DNA from: a candidate division KSB1 bacterium
GTDB taxonomy: Bacteria > Zhuqueibacterota > Zhuqueibacteria > Zhuqueibacterales > Zhuqueibacteraceae
NCBI GenBank assembly: GCA_034506255.1
Contig: JAPDPX010000005.1
Coordinates: forward strand, 310,001 to 374,000
Direction of reading: 5' to 3'
Length of the DNA stretch: 64,000 bases
Position numbers and translations under genes: made by a program. Of this stretch, positions 40,971-50,959 are shown piece after piece (position 1 is the stretch's first letter; each line of letters opens with the position of its first letter). The notes beneath the pieces are model-generated. The model ran no database searches. It was not told the origin of the DNA and worked only from the letters and a program-made list of their open reading frames with translations.

Positions 40971-41858
40971 ATGAAACTCAAACCTGTTCGCGCCGCCGCC
41001 CTCCTGCTTGCGGTTCTTGTTGCAGGGTGCAATATCTTTTCCCCCTTCAAGCCGGGTGAGCAGAATGATGATCCCGAGGCCCTGCTGGCGCAGGCGCAAG
41101 CCGAACTCAGGAACAACAATCCGCAACAGGCACTGGCACTGCTCGAGCGCGCCAAACAGCAGTCACCGCAGACGCCCCTGATCCGCTACTATCATGCGGT
41201 CGCAACCATCCGCGCCTACAACGTCAATTTCGACACCTTCATCACCGCGCTGCAGTCCGGCACAGCGGCGCCGGCCGCGGACAAGCAGCGCGGCAACCTG
41301 ATCGCGGCGGTGAATGACACGCTGCCGTTGTTCGATTTCAGCGAAGCCGAGCTGGCCCGCCTGCTCGCCGTGTTTCATGCCGTGCGGGACGATCTCGAGC
41401 CGGTGGTCACGGGGTTGATCAACGGCACCATCAGGCCCGGCGATTTTCCCTTTGCCAATGACGCCTATCTGAGCTGCGGCGTTGCCTCGCTGGTTTACGG
41501 CTTCGTGTTGATGCTGGACCAGGATCACAACTACGCCACCGGCTTCCAACTCGATCCGCGCCTTTCCATCAACATGGCGGCGGGCCTCTATCAAGTTGTC
41601 ATCGAGGACCCGCAGAAAACCGCACAGCAGATTTGCCGGGAGGTCGAGAGCGTCATCCGGACGACCTATCCGCTGCTCGAGCAGGGTTTGGTCTGCCTGT
41701 GGTATTACTACAACGATGCCACATTCGGCCGCTTGCCCGTCACGCCGGCACCGGTTCCGCCTGCTGCTTTGCCGGGTAATTTGCGCAACACGCCTGCCGG
41801 CCGGTTCTTTCGTGTCGTTTTCGAGGGCTTGAGTGCGCTTTACGGCTTCAAATGCTGA
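40971..41858 (+). CDS. Lipoprotein of unknown function with TPR-like N terminus
   Basis: 295 residues from the ATG at 40971 (CGGAG upstream). Signal ends at lipobox LVAGC (Cys20). Residues about 33-75 look like one or two TPR helices (PEALLAQAQAELRNNNPQQA then LALLERAKQQSPQTPLIRYY); the rest is helical with no family I recognise. It lies 164 bases before an outer-membrane protein gene on the same strand, so the pair may cooperate in the outer membrane. Confidence 0.7.
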   Translation: MKLKPVRAAALLLAVLVAGCNIFSPFKPGEQNDDPEALLAQAQAELRNNNPQQALALLERAKQQSPQTPLIRYYHAVATIRAYNVNFDTFITALQSGTAAPAADKQRGNLIAAVNDTLPLFDFSEAELARLLAVFHAVRDDLEPVVTGLINGTIRPGDFPFANDAYLSCGVASLVYGFVLMLDQDHNYATGFQLDPRLSINMAAGLYQVVIEDPQKTAQQICREVESVIRTTYPLLEQGLVCLWYYYNDATFGRLPVTPAPVPPAALPGNLRNTPAGRFFRVVFEGLSALYGFKC

Positions 41859-42022
41859 TATGTCCAGCTTTTCCCACTTTGACCACATGTTGCGGCGCGC
41901 AGCAGGAACCGGCTGGTGCGGTTCCTGCCCCGACGCTCCCCAACACGACCCGCCGCCGCGAGACGGCTCACGGCCCGGCTGGTCTTTGCCAACTTGACCC
42001 AATCGCGACGAGCTGTCTACCT

Positions 42023-43165
42023 ATGCGAAACCTCCTGCGCTTCACCGGACTGGCAGTCCTGAGCTGGTTTGCCCATGGCACTGCCCAGGACCTGCCGCGC
42101 ATGATCGTCTACAACGTGCGCGCGCTCGGTATGGGCGGGGCCGCGGTGGCAGTGGCCGGCCAAGACAATGTCTTCTTTTTCAACCCGGCGCTGCTCACCA
42201 CCCTGCGATACCCGCGCTTCAATCTGGTCGATTTGAGTCTGCGCATGAACACGCATGTGCTCGACCAGTATCGTTTTTATCAGGATCATCGCGACCAGTT
42301 GAACAACATCAATGCGCTGAGCGCCACCGAGCTCAATGCGCTGTATCGTCAGGCGCTCGCTGCCGCGCAGCAGCAGGCCGTCATCGGCGTGGATGGTCCG
42401 ATGCCCCTTCACTTCCTGTCGCGCCACCTGGGCCTGGGCGTGTTCAGCACCGGCCGGGCCACCTATGAAATTTTTGAAGGGGCCACCAGCATCCCCCTGG
42501 TGGATGTCCGCCTGCAGGGCGATGTGCAGGTGATGGCCTTGCTGGCCCACACCTTTCCCGCCGGCCCGCGCGGCCGCGCCGGTGATATCAGCATTGGCGT
42601 TTCCGGGAAATACCTGAAACGCTGGCTCACCCGCAAAACCAAAACCATCTCGGGTTTCTCCAGCAACGAAAGCCTGCATTTCTACCGCGGCCAAAGCTTC
42701 AGTGTCGATCTCGGCGCCTTTTATCCCTTGAACCGGCGTCTGCATTTCGGCGCAACGATCTACGACCTTTTTGCCACTCCCTTCAAGTGGAATACCAAGG
42801 GCGCCACACTGGACAATCCCGTGCCGCCCGACAGGGTTTCACCTTCCTACCGTCTGGGCATGGTCTATCGTCCGGGGATCAAATTCAAAAAGCTGTTTTA
42901 TGATCTCACACTGGCGCTCGACTTCGACGAGCCTTTTACCGGCGGGAACACCTTCTTCAAGACGGTGCACCTGGGCGCCGAGACGCGATTGACACCATTG
43001 CTGGCTGCGCGCACCGGCTTCTATCAAGGCTATCCGGCGGTTGGCCTCGGCCTGAATCTCTACCTCATCCGCGCCGATTATGCCTTTTATGGTGAGGAGA
43101 TGGGCAAGTTTGCCGGGCAAACCGTGGCGTGGAATCACGCCGTGCGCGTGCAAGTCGGCTTCTGA
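42023..43165 (+). CDS. PorV/FadL-like outer-membrane beta-barrel protein
   Basis: 380 residues from the ATG at 42023; a signal peptide ends near AHGTAQ. The mature start, VRALGMGGAAVAVAGQDNVFFFNPALL, has the GMGGA and FFNPA signatures of the PorV/FadL/UPF0164 group. Strands continue to a C-terminal HAVRVQVGF ending in Phe, as in folded barrels. PorV-type proteins shuttle cargo in type IX secretion, and cargo with the matching sorting domain is encoded at 36634 and 57383. Whether this paralogue does that is unknown. A bidirectional terminator follows. Confidence 0.78.
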   Translation: MRNLLRFTGLAVLSWFAHGTAQDLPRMIVYNVRALGMGGAAVAVAGQDNVFFFNPALLTTLRYPRFNLVDLSLRMNTHVLDQYRFYQDHRDQLNNINALSATELNALYRQALAAAQQQAVIGVDGPMPLHFLSRHLGLGVFSTGRATYEIFEGATSIPLVDVRLQGDVQVMALLAHTFPAGPRGRAGDISIGVSGKYLKRWLTRKTKTISGFSSNESLHFYRGQSFSVDLGAFYPLNRRLHFGATIYDLFATPFKWNTKGATLDNPVPPDRVSPSYRLGMVYRPGIKFKKLFYDLTLALDFDEPFTGGNTFFKTVHLGAETRLTPLLAARTGFYQGYPAVGLGLNLYLIRADYAFYGEEMGKFAGQTVAWNHAVRVQVGF

Positions 43166-43184
43166 GGGCGCGTCTCACCCCAAC

Positions 43185-43225
43185 AAAAAAGGCCCGATGC
43201 CGCTGCCTGCGGATTGGGCCTTTTT
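43185..43225. terminator. Bidirectional rho-independent terminator
   Basis: AAAAAAGGCCC (43185-43195) pairs with GGGCCTTTTT (43216-43225). The A-run and T-run serve both the barrel-protein gene and the convergent M16 protease gene. Confidence 0.88.
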
Positions 43226-43242
43226 CATTCCGGCATGCCGGT

Positions 43243-46014
43243 TTATTGGGCTGCCACCGGTTTGCCTTCGGCATTCAACACCACGAGCTCACCGGCATTC
43301 AGCTCGCGCAAACCGGCCTCGATCCTGGCAATATCGCCAACCAGCAGCAGCAGCGCCTGGCCGGGGACCGCATATTTCTGCGCCGCGGCATTCACCTCCG
43401 CCAGCGTGACTCTGGCTGATTCGTCGCTTTCGCGCTGCAGTTCGGTGATCGGCATGCCGGCCGCCCACAAATCGGCGATTTGGCTGGCAATGCGGCCCTG
43501 CGACTCGAATTGCTGGGCATAGCCGCGAATGCGCGCCGCCCTGGCATCTTCGAGCTCCTTCTCAGAAATCGGCCTGGCGCCGGCGAGATTGCGCAATTCT
43601 GCCAGAAACTCCGCCACGGACTCCCTGGTCTTGTTGGTTTGTACCCCGCCGCTCGCCCACCAACTGCCGGCCTGCGACAGCAGCGCGAGATTGGAGAAGA
43701 CACCATAGGAGTAGCCCTTGTCCTCGCGCAAATTCAAATTCAAGCGCGTGCCGAAACCGCCGCCGCCCCACACGGCATCCGCCAGCCGCAGCGCATAGTA
43801 GTCCGGCGTCTGGCGGCCGGGTGCCGGCAGAATTTGCGTGATCACGGTTTGCGCCGCATCCTGGCGATCGACCAAATAAATTTTGCCGGCTGCCATCGGC
43901 CGGGGCGGGGGAATGCTGACCGATGGCGCGGCGCCGCCACGCCAACTGCCAAAGTGGCGCTGCACCAGCTCGGTGGCCTGCGCCAGCGTGAGGTCACCCA
44001 CGAAAATCAGTGCGGAGCTGCCCGGCTTCCAATAAGTCTCATGAAACGCCACCAAATCCTCCCGGGTGATCTGCTGCACCGTCGCCGGCAGCATGGCCCG
44101 GCCATAGGGATGATCGTGGCCAAAGACCAGCATGCTGCGGAGGCGGGCGGCCAGGGCATTGGGGTTGTTCTCCTGCTGCGCGAGATTGTCGAGCGTGCGC
44201 TTCTTTTCGCGGTCAACTTCCGAGGCGGGGAACACCGGCTGGCGTATCACTTCGGCCAGAATGGCGAGCGCAGGATCAACATGGCGGCTGAGCACCTCCA
44301 AGCCGAGCTGGCTGGCCTCGCGCGTGGCAAAACCGAACAAGCTGGTGCCGAGATCGCCCAGCGCATCTTCGATCTCCAGCGCTTTTCTGGTCTTCGTGCC
44401 CATGTCGATCGTCGCGATGACCATGTTCGCCACACCCTCCTTGCCGGGAGGATCCGCAACATTGCCGGCACGGGTCACAAACGTCACCGCCACCTTGGGC
44501 AACTCCGGCCGTTCCACCACAAAAATCTCCATGCCGTTCGCGGCTTTGGCAGTTTTCACTTCCGGCGAACGGAAGGGTTTGTCCACCCCCAGCGCGGGTT
44601 GCTGGCTGCGGTCGAGCGCCACTTCCGCAGGCCGGCCGGAAGCTTCGGGATGGAAACGCACCAACAGGCGGTTGCGCGTGTCCAGCCAGGTGGCAACAGC
44701 CTGGCGCACCTCATTGACCGTGACACGGCGATAGCGGTTGACGTCGGCTTCGAACTTGTTGGGATCGCCGAGGTAGGTGTTGTATTGATTCAGCAAATCG
44801 GCCTTGCCGCCGAAACCGCCGATGCGTTCCAGCCCGGTGACGAAGTTGTATTCCCGCTTGGTTTGCGCGCGCTTCAACTCGGCCGGTGTCGGACCCTCTT
44901 TGGCCAGGCGGCTGATCTCGGCGGTCACGATATTCTCGATTTGCTCGAGGTTCACGCCCGGCCGCGCAGTCGCCACCACCGCGAAGAAGCCGGAGATTTC
45001 CATGGTATTGTTGAAGGAGAAAACATTGGTGCAAAGCTGCCGGTCATACACCAGCACTTTGTTGAGACGGGCGGACAGGCCGTCCGTCAAAATCGCGGAA
45101 GCCAAATCCAGCGGCGCTTCTTCCGGCGAAAAATATTCCGGCACCGGCCAGACCATGTAGGTGCGCGCCTGCGGCACACGATCAAAGGCGGCGACGATCT
45201 TTTCACCCTCCAGTCTGGGAATCCAGCGGGTGGGCCGGTCGAGAGCCGGGCCCGGTGGAATGCCGCCGAAGTATTTCTCCACGAGCCGTTTGGCCTCGGC
45301 GGGATCGAAATCCCCGGCAATCACCAGGGAGAGATTGTTGGGCGTGTAGTAGGTGCGGAAGAACTCCTTGACGTCTTCGAGCGAGGCCGCGCTCAAATCC
45401 TCGTGGCTGCCGATCACCGTCCAGGAGTAGGGATGGCCGGCGGGATGGAGATTCTCCACAATCAGTTTGAAAGCCCGGCCGTAGGGTTGATTCTCCAGCC
45501 CCTGGCGCCGTTCGTTCTTCACCACGTCGCGCTGGTTGTCCAGCTTGGCCTGGGTCAGGGCCTCGGGCAAAGTGGCGAGGCGGTCCGATTCCACCCACAA
45601 CAACAACTCGAGATTGCCGGAGGGCACGGTGGCGAAATAATTGGTGCGATCGTTGTCGGTGGTGCCGTTGACGCCGCCTTCGCGCAGATTGGCGCCCGCC
45701 TTTTCGACATAAGTGAAATATTCCTCCGCCGCATTCTTGGAACCCTGAAACATCATGTGCTCGAACAGGTGCGCAAAACCGGTGCGGCCCGGTTTCTCAT
45801 TCTTCGAGCCCACATGAAACCACTGATTGACATGGACAATCGGCAGCTTGCGGTCCACATGCAGGATCACCTGCAGCCCGTTCGCCAGGGTGTACTTCTC
45901 GAACTCGACCCTGGGCATGTCCCCGGTCCCGGGCCGGGGTTGCGCCTGGGCGAGGGCAAACAGCAGCAGCGCGCCGAGCACCAGCCCGCCGCGGCTGTAC
46001 GAAGAAATTGCCAT
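43243..46014 (-). CDS. M16-family zinc protease, two-domain, exported
   Basis: 923 residues from the ATG at 46014 (AGGAG upstream; a GTG two codons earlier is less likely). A signal peptide ends near FALAQAQ. The first half has the inverted zinc motif HxxEH in GFAHLFEHMMFQGS and the downstream Glu in the RRQGLENQPYG region. The second half repeats the M16 fold (TFVTRAGNVADPPGKEGVAN) without the zinc motif, so one chain holds an active and an inactive half, as in pitrilysin-type enzymes of this size. It degrades peptides in the periplasm. Confidence 0.94.
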   Translation of the reverse strand: MAISSYSRGGLVLGALLLFALAQAQPRPGTGDMPRVEFEKYTLANGLQVILHVDRKLPIVHVNQWFHVGSKNEKPGRTGFAHLFEHMMFQGSKNAAEEYFTYVEKAGANLREGGVNGTTDNDRTNYFATVPSGNLELLLWVESDRLATLPEALTQAKLDNQRDVVKNERRQGLENQPYGRAFKLIVENLHPAGHPYSWTVIGSHEDLSAASLEDVKEFFRTYYTPNNLSLVIAGDFDPAEAKRLVEKYFGGIPPGPALDRPTRWIPRLEGEKIVAAFDRVPQARTYMVWPVPEYFSPEEAPLDLASAILTDGLSARLNKVLVYDRQLCTNVFSFNNTMEISGFFAVVATARPGVNLEQIENIVTAEISRLAKEGPTPAELKRAQTKREYNFVTGLERIGGFGGKADLLNQYNTYLGDPNKFEADVNRYRRVTVNEVRQAVATWLDTRNRLLVRFHPEASGRPAEVALDRSQQPALGVDKPFRSPEVKTAKAANGMEIFVVERPELPKVAVTFVTRAGNVADPPGKEGVANMVIATIDMGTKTRKALEIEDALGDLGTSLFGFATREASQLGLEVLSRHVDPALAILAEVIRQPVFPASEVDREKKRTLDNLAQQENNPNALAARLRSMLVFGHDHPYGRAMLPATVQQITREDLVAFHETYWKPGSSALIFVGDLTLAQATELVQRHFGSWRGGAAPSVSIPPPRPMAAGKIYLVDRQDAAQTVITQILPAPGRQTPDYYALRLADAVWGGGGFGTRLNLNLREDKGYSYGVFSNLALLSQAGSWWASGGVQTNKTRESVAEFLAELRNLAGARPISEKELEDARAARIRGYAQQFESQGRIASQIADLWAAGMPITELQRESDESARVTLAEVNAAAQKYAVPGQALLLLVGDIARIEAGLRELNAGELVVLNAEGKPVAAQ

Positions 46015-46187
46015 ACACACTCTCCTGAATTCCTGTTTCGGTTGTAAATTTTATTGTGAGACGGCGCTGGTATCAGAATCTTCTCACCTGCGGTGGACGG
46101 ACACACAGGAAAGGAATCGCAGCCTGCCTTGGGAAAAAAGCGCGCCACCGCCCGCCCGGTGCACCAGACGCCAGCAGCCCGGCATGT

Positions 46188-47138
46188 TCACCTCTGGTAG
46201 GGCACAAAGGTGCTCTGCACCGAGCCGTCATCGCACAAATCCACCAGAGCATAGGCCGGCGGGAATTCCTGATAAGCGCCCTTCCACCAGTTGCCCGAGA
46301 CTGCGCCATTGCAAAGATATTTGATGCCGAGATATTCGACCTCGTCCTGCAGGTGAATGTGACCGCTCAGGCAAAGTTTGATGTTGGCATGCTGTGTGAA
46401 GAGATCTTTGAGGCGCCGGGCATCCAGGTGCATCCACGCGGCCGGCACCCGCCACTCGCCGCTGGCTTCATTGTCGCCGTCGAAAAAAGCGCAGAAGCAA
46501 ATGATGGGGATGTGGGACAGAACACAGACGGGAGTCGTGGCGGGCGTGCGGCGCAAATCTTCGGCAAGCCATTCGAACTGCGCCTCATCGAGACGGGCGA
46601 GGTAGCCGGTGGGCGCGGGATGCGTGCTGTCGAGCACGATGAAATGCCAGCCGGCGCGATCGAAGCTGTAGTAGCGTGCGCGCAGGCCGAGTTCCTCCAT
46701 CACCCATTGCTTGCCATACAACCGGTCGCTGCCGAGTGTGGCGTCAGCGGACTTCCAGCCCCAGACGTCATGATTGCCGATGCAGTGCACCACGGGCAGC
46801 GAACATTCGTTGCGCAGCACCTCCTGCCAGATCCGCCATTGCGTTTTGGTGCGCGCCTTGTCGGCGCCGAGCGCGTCCATGATGCAATCGCCGCCATTGA
46901 AGATGATCGCGGGCGGGTCCGGTTGATTCTGGGCATGATGCAGGGCGGCAGCCATGCCCTCCGCCGCATTCAGCTCCGGCTGGACATGGATGTCGGTTAA
47001 ATGTGCCAGACGCAGCACCCGCCTGGACGTTGCATTGCCGGCGGGCGCGGCAAACCTCCCGAGCGCCGTTGCTCCCACGCCCGCCAGAGCCGCCTGCTGC
47101 AAAAATGCCCGCCGCGAGAGTTGTTGCGGTTGCTTCAT
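46188..47138 (-). CDS. Metallophosphoesterase with Tat signal
   Basis: 316 residues from the ATG at 47138, preceded by AGGAGGG. Twin-arginine signal: QQLSRRAFLQQAALAGVGA. The calcineurin-like fold shows all metal motifs: LAHLTDIHVQ, FNGGDCIMD, CIGNHDVWG, VLSHIP and LSGHIHLQD. Such Tat-exported enzymes are 3',5'-cyclic-AMP-like phosphodiesterases or acid phosphatases in the periplasm; the substrate cannot be read. It precedes the M16 gene on the same strand by 173 bases. Confidence 0.93.
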   Translation of the reverse strand: MKQPQQLSRRAFLQQAALAGVGATALGRFAAPAGNATSRRVLRLAHLTDIHVQPELNAAEGMAAALHHAQNQPDPPAIIFNGGDCIMDALGADKARTKTQWRIWQEVLRNECSLPVVHCIGNHDVWGWKSADATLGSDRLYGKQWVMEELGLRARYYSFDRAGWHFIVLDSTHPAPTGYLARLDEAQFEWLAEDLRRTPATTPVCVLSHIPIICFCAFFDGDNEASGEWRVPAAWMHLDARRLKDLFTQHANIKLCLSGHIHLQDEVEYLGIKYLCNGAVSGNWWKGAYQEFPPAYALVDLCDDGSVQSTFVPYQR

Positions 47139-47609
47139 CAATAACCCTCCTCACAAATCAACCAGCGAACCTTTGCTCCCAAACGACCAGCGAGAGAAAT
47201 GCTTCCACACAAGCGGAACTTCCGGGAGGATCACTGTTGTTTGTCCTCCGCAACACCGCCCGGGTGGTTCCTCACTCTCTGGACATGACAATTACTGCCA
47301 AGCATCCCGTGGTATGACACATTCAGGAAGAAACCCGACAGGGACAACCTCCTAACGTTCCCGCGACCGCCGGCCGTTGCATGACAGTGGCTGCAATTGG
47401 CGCTTCACCCGGGCTTGGAAAACCCCGCCGCAGCCGAGATTGAATCGTTTTCACCTCTCCCGAGAGGCACGGATCCGGAACGTTCCCGCAACGATCGGTC
47501 TTGGGGCAGAAGTCCCCGGTTATCACGACAGAAGGATCAAGTCGTTCCTGAAATCACCCGCCAGGAGCGCAGCTCACACCTCTGGTCCGGCAGAGGGTGC
47601 CGCTGGAAG
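47139..47609. other. Non-coding gap
   Basis: About 470 bases with no recognisable gene, terminator or repeat. Short open frames on both strands have no signal peptide, start site or family similarity. Confidence 0.35.
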
Positions 47610-48212
47610 TCACGGCTGAATCGCGAGACGCTCGACCCAAACCAGCTCACAGGCGCCGTCGCCGGTGTCATCGCGGCTCAGGGAGCTGCGCCAGCGCCAG
47701 CCATCATTCGACCGCACGGCGACCAGATAGCCTTGGAGCACGATAATCTCTCCGACGCGAACTTCCGCCAGGGTCTGCGCGATATCCGGCGTGGCAGGAA
47801 TCATGTGCATGTTGGAGCTGAAGCGAAAGATCGTGCGCAACGGCAAAGGCGGCGTTTTGCTGCGCACGAAATAACGCCGGGTGGCCTGGCTGATCGTCAG
47901 GTGCTCGAGCACAGCCTGATCGGACATCGGGCCCCAACCAAGCGCCAAATCCACCGGCGACAAATCCGCTTCACGGCCGAAATCATATCTTTTCTTGTGC
48001 AGCACACGCGCCCGGAGCTTGAAAGTGGCCAGCGGGCTGATCCAGTAATTCTTGTGCTGCCACATGCGGGTCTGGTGCAGCAGGTGCTGCTCGGGCTCTT
48101 CGGGCACGAGAATACCGGGTGGATGACTGATGTGTGGCTCAGGCCGGAAGCGGTAAATCAGAAGGCCGCCCATCCACACCACGCAGAAAACCAAGACGTG
48201 CCAAAGTTTCAT
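47610..48212 (-). CDS. Membrane-anchored protein of unknown function
   Basis: 200 residues from the ATG at 48212, which begins directly with a hydrophobic anchor (MKLWHVLVFCVVWMGGLLIY). A GTG 30 codons upstream is open but would bury the anchor. The rest is soluble and mixed: DLSPVDLALGWGPMSDQAVL and TISQATRRYFVRSK resemble DUF-type bacterial proteins predicted to sit outside the inner membrane. I cannot name the family with certainty. It stands between the phosphoesterase and the ABC permease, same strand, 163 bases after the permease stop. Confidence 0.65.
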   Translation of the reverse strand: MKLWHVLVFCVVWMGGLLIYRFRPEPHISHPPGILVPEEPEQHLLHQTRMWQHKNYWISPLATFKLRARVLHKKRYDFGREADLSPVDLALGWGPMSDQAVLEHLTISQATRRYFVRSKTPPLPLRTIFRFSSNMHMIPATPDIAQTLAEVRVGEIIVLQGYLVAVRSNDGWRWRSSLSRDDTGDGACELVWVERLAIQP

Positions 48213-48375
48213 GGCCTCGGGTTGCAGTGCGAGAGGAAAGTGATCTTTGGGTTTGGTGGATTGCGTGAGCGATACTTCACCGGTCGGCGCGGTGCCGCAC
48301 ACGGCGGACAGTTCATTCGCACCGGCGGGGAAAAAGTTGCGTCACGCCTGGAAAACTTTGCCGGCGGGCGTGGCA

Positions 48376-49596
48376 TCACTCGTAACGCAACGCTTCGATG
48401 GTTTCCTGGCGTGCCGCGCGCCAGGCGGGATAGAGGCCAAAGAGGATGCCGACTGCCGCCGCGAAGACGACACTCACCATGATCGAGGAGGGCGAAATCA
48501 GCGTTTGCCAGCCCATCAGTTGGGTAACCAGCCGCGAGAGCCCCACCCCCATCATGATGCCGAGCAGGCCGCCGGTGATCGACAGCGCCAGGGCCTCCAG
48601 CAAAAATTGCGTCAGGATGTTGCGGCGTTTGGCGCCGATCGCCTTGCGGATGCCGATCTCGCGCGTGCGCTCGGTTACTGATACCAGCATGATGTTCATA
48701 ATGCCGATGCCGCCCACCAGCAACGACACGATTGCCACAATGGTAAGCATCATCGTGATGGTTTTCTGGGTGGATTCAAAGGTGGAAATGATGTCGGCCT
48801 GATTGCGAATGTGGAAATCGTTGTCCTGGTCGTCGCGCAGGCGGTGCTGTTTGCGCAACACGCGCTCGACGTCATAGAACGCCTTTTCCATCAGGGAAGC
48901 ATCGGCGACTTTCAAGGTGGAGTTGGTGAGATGATCGACGCCGAACAGCCGCATTTGCGCGGTGGCCAGCGGAATCAGCACCTGGTCGTCCGGGTTCATC
49001 CAGCCGCCGGCCTGACCTTTGGTCTCCAGCACACCGATAACGGTGAAATTCATGCGGCCGATGCGCAGGGTTTTGTCGAGCGGATCCTCCTCCGGGTCGA
49101 AGAGGTTTTCGCGCACGGTCGAGCCGATCAGGCAGACGCGCGCGCGCGCCGCCTCTTCCGCGGCGGTGAAATAACGCCCGGCCACCGCCTTGACGTTGCG
49201 CACCTCGCCGTAGTTCGGAGTGGTGCCGGTGATGCGGGTGTTCCAATTGCGGTTGCCATATTTGACCTGCGCGCTGCGGCTGAACTCCGGCACGATTGCT
49301 TCGATCTCTTCACAACTGGCCAGCACCGCTTCCAGATCCTTGCGGGTCAATTTCACACTGCTGCCCGCACTCGTCATCACCGGACCGGAACGCGACGAGC
49401 CGGGCGAGACATACAGCAGGTTGGTGCCGAGCGCCTGCAACCGCTCGGCCACCGCGCGCTCACCCCCTTTGCCCACCGCCACCACGGTGATCAACGCACC
49501 GACGCCGATGATGATGCCGAGCATGGTGAGAAACGAGCGCAGTTTGTTGGCGAGAATGGCGCCAAAGGCGACGCCCAGACTTTCACGCAAATCCAT
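48376..49596 (-). CDS. MacB/FtsX-type ABC transporter permease
   Basis: 406 residues from MDLRESLGVAFGAILANKLR at 49596 (GGAGAAGAG upstream). Four helices: one at about 20-42, then three near 280-305, 330-355 and 365-390. Between the first two lies the large periplasmic MacB-PCD domain (about 50-270). The C-terminal region has VGGIGIMNIMLVSVTERTRE and IGIRKAIGAKRRNILTQFLL, the family coupling segment. MacB-type systems do not carry substrate through the membrane but push it mechanically through a periplasmic adaptor. The adaptor gene is 28 bases upstream; the ATPase partner is not in the window. Confidence 0.93.
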   Translation of the reverse strand: MDLRESLGVAFGAILANKLRSFLTMLGIIIGVGALITVVAVGKGGERAVAERLQALGTNLLYVSPGSSRSGPVMTSAGSSVKLTRKDLEAVLASCEEIEAIVPEFSRSAQVKYGNRNWNTRITGTTPNYGEVRNVKAVAGRYFTAAEEAARARVCLIGSTVRENLFDPEEDPLDKTLRIGRMNFTVIGVLETKGQAGGWMNPDDQVLIPLATAQMRLFGVDHLTNSTLKVADASLMEKAFYDVERVLRKQHRLRDDQDNDFHIRNQADIISTFESTQKTITMMLTIVAIVSLLVGGIGIMNIMLVSVTERTREIGIRKAIGAKRRNILTQFLLEALALSITGGLLGIMMGVGLSRLVTQLMGWQTLISPSSIMVSVVFAAAVGILFGLYPAWRAARQETIEALRYE

Positions 49597-49624
49597 CTCT
49601 CTTCTCCAGGGTTTGCAGCCGGAA

Positions 49625-50959
49625 TTAGCGTGGCCGGACCGGACCGCCGAAGCCGGTCATGCCGCGCATGCGATTCATCCAGGCTTGACGGTCCATCCCG
49701 GCGCGGCTGCCGCTGAAGACGAACACCTCATCGCCTTCCTCCAGACCATGCAACACTTCCGCGTATTCGTTGTTGCTCAAACCGATCTCCACCGCGCGGG
49801 GCTGGTAGCTTTCACCGCTTTTGAGCAACACGAATTTGCGCAGCACCCGGCCGTTGCCCGCCACCGGTTGCGGGCCGCGTGCCTCACCAGCGGGCGCACC
49901 CGCCACTCCGGCAAACCGCCGGCGCATCTCGGCGCGCGACGAATCCGGCGGCCGGCGCATGCGGCCCGCCATGCTGGAATCGGACAGGTTCAACGCCTGC
50001 AGTTGCGTGCGAATTTCGCGCAGTTCCTTGAGCGCCTCCTTCGGCACCAGCAAGACGTTTTCACGATCCGCCACCGTGATATCCACCGTGGCATTCATGC
50101 CCGCTTTCAGACGGCCGTCCGTGTTCGAAACAATCACGGTGACGTTGAAGGTCGTCACATTTTGCTCGACCGTGGCCAGCGGCGCGATGCGCAACACCCG
50201 GCCGTGATAAACCCTCTCGGGAAAGGCATCCGGAACCACGCGCGCCGGCTGTCCGATCTGCACCTGGCCGACGTCGATCTCATCCACCTCCGCAAAAACA
50301 TACATGCTGTCGAGATTCGCCACCGTCGCGATCAGCGTGCCGCCGCTCACCGAATTGATGCCGGAGGAGATGATCTGGCCGGCTTCGACATTCTTCTGCA
50401 GGATCAGGCCGCTGATCGGCGCGCGCACGACGCAATCCCTCAGGCGCGTCAGCATGGTCGACACCTCAGTCTCGGCCTTCACCAATTGCGCCCGGGCCCG
50501 CACCTCCTCCAGCTTGACTTGATCGAATTCCGCCTGGGAAATCAGGCCACGCTTGAACATCTCCTCCTGGCGCGCCACGTTGTTGGCGGTTTGCGTGACC
50601 GTGGCTTTGGCCACTTCCAAATCCGCCACCGCCTGTTCGTAGGTGTTGCGCGCGTCGGTTTCATCGATGCGGGCGATCAAGGCGCCCTGCTCGACCCGGT
50701 CACCCTCCTCCACCGGCATCGCCATGATTTGGCCGGAAGCCTTGCTCTTGACTTCGACCTTGGTGATGGGTTCAAGCTTGCCGGTGGCGGAAACCACGGC
50801 ATTGAGATCGCCGCGGTTGATCTTCACCAAGCGGCCCGCCGGGGCAACAGAGTCAGCCTCCGGCTTTCCGGCTTGCCGCGGCCAAACCATGAAATACCCG
50901 AAGGCCAGCACCGCCAACAGCGCAAAAATCGAAATGACGTGACTTCTCTTCATCTTCAT
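49625..50959 (-). CDS. Periplasmic adaptor (MFP/HlyD, MacA-like)
   Basis: 444 residues from the ATG at 50959 (AGGAG upstream). N-terminal anchor at about 8-28. The lipoyl half-motifs KVEVKSKASGQIMAMPVEEG and VRAPISGLILQKNVEAGQ flank a helical hairpin (about 105-165). A beta-barrel domain follows, with ENVLLVPKEALKEL near residue 305. It has an insertion rich in Arg/Pro/Ala (about 325-365) and a Gly/Arg-rich tail. It would bridge the permease to an outer-membrane channel. It is the first gene of a two-gene operon with the permease. Confidence 0.93.
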   Translation of the reverse strand: MKMKRSHVISIFALLAVLAFGYFMVWPRQAGKPEADSVAPAGRLVKINRGDLNAVVSATGKLEPITKVEVKSKASGQIMAMPVEEGDRVEQGALIARIDETDARNTYEQAVADLEVAKATVTQTANNVARQEEMFKRGLISQAEFDQVKLEEVRARAQLVKAETEVSTMLTRLRDCVVRAPISGLILQKNVEAGQIISSGINSVSGGTLIATVANLDSMYVFAEVDEIDVGQVQIGQPARVVPDAFPERVYHGRVLRIAPLATVEQNVTTFNVTVIVSNTDGRLKAGMNATVDITVADRENVLLVPKEALKELREIRTQLQALNLSDSSMAGRMRRPPDSSRAEMRRRFAGVAGAPAGEARGPQPVAGNGRVLRKFVLLKSGESYQPRAVEIGLSNNEYAEVLHGLEEGDEVFVFSGSRAGMDRQAWMNRMRGMTGFGGPVRPR

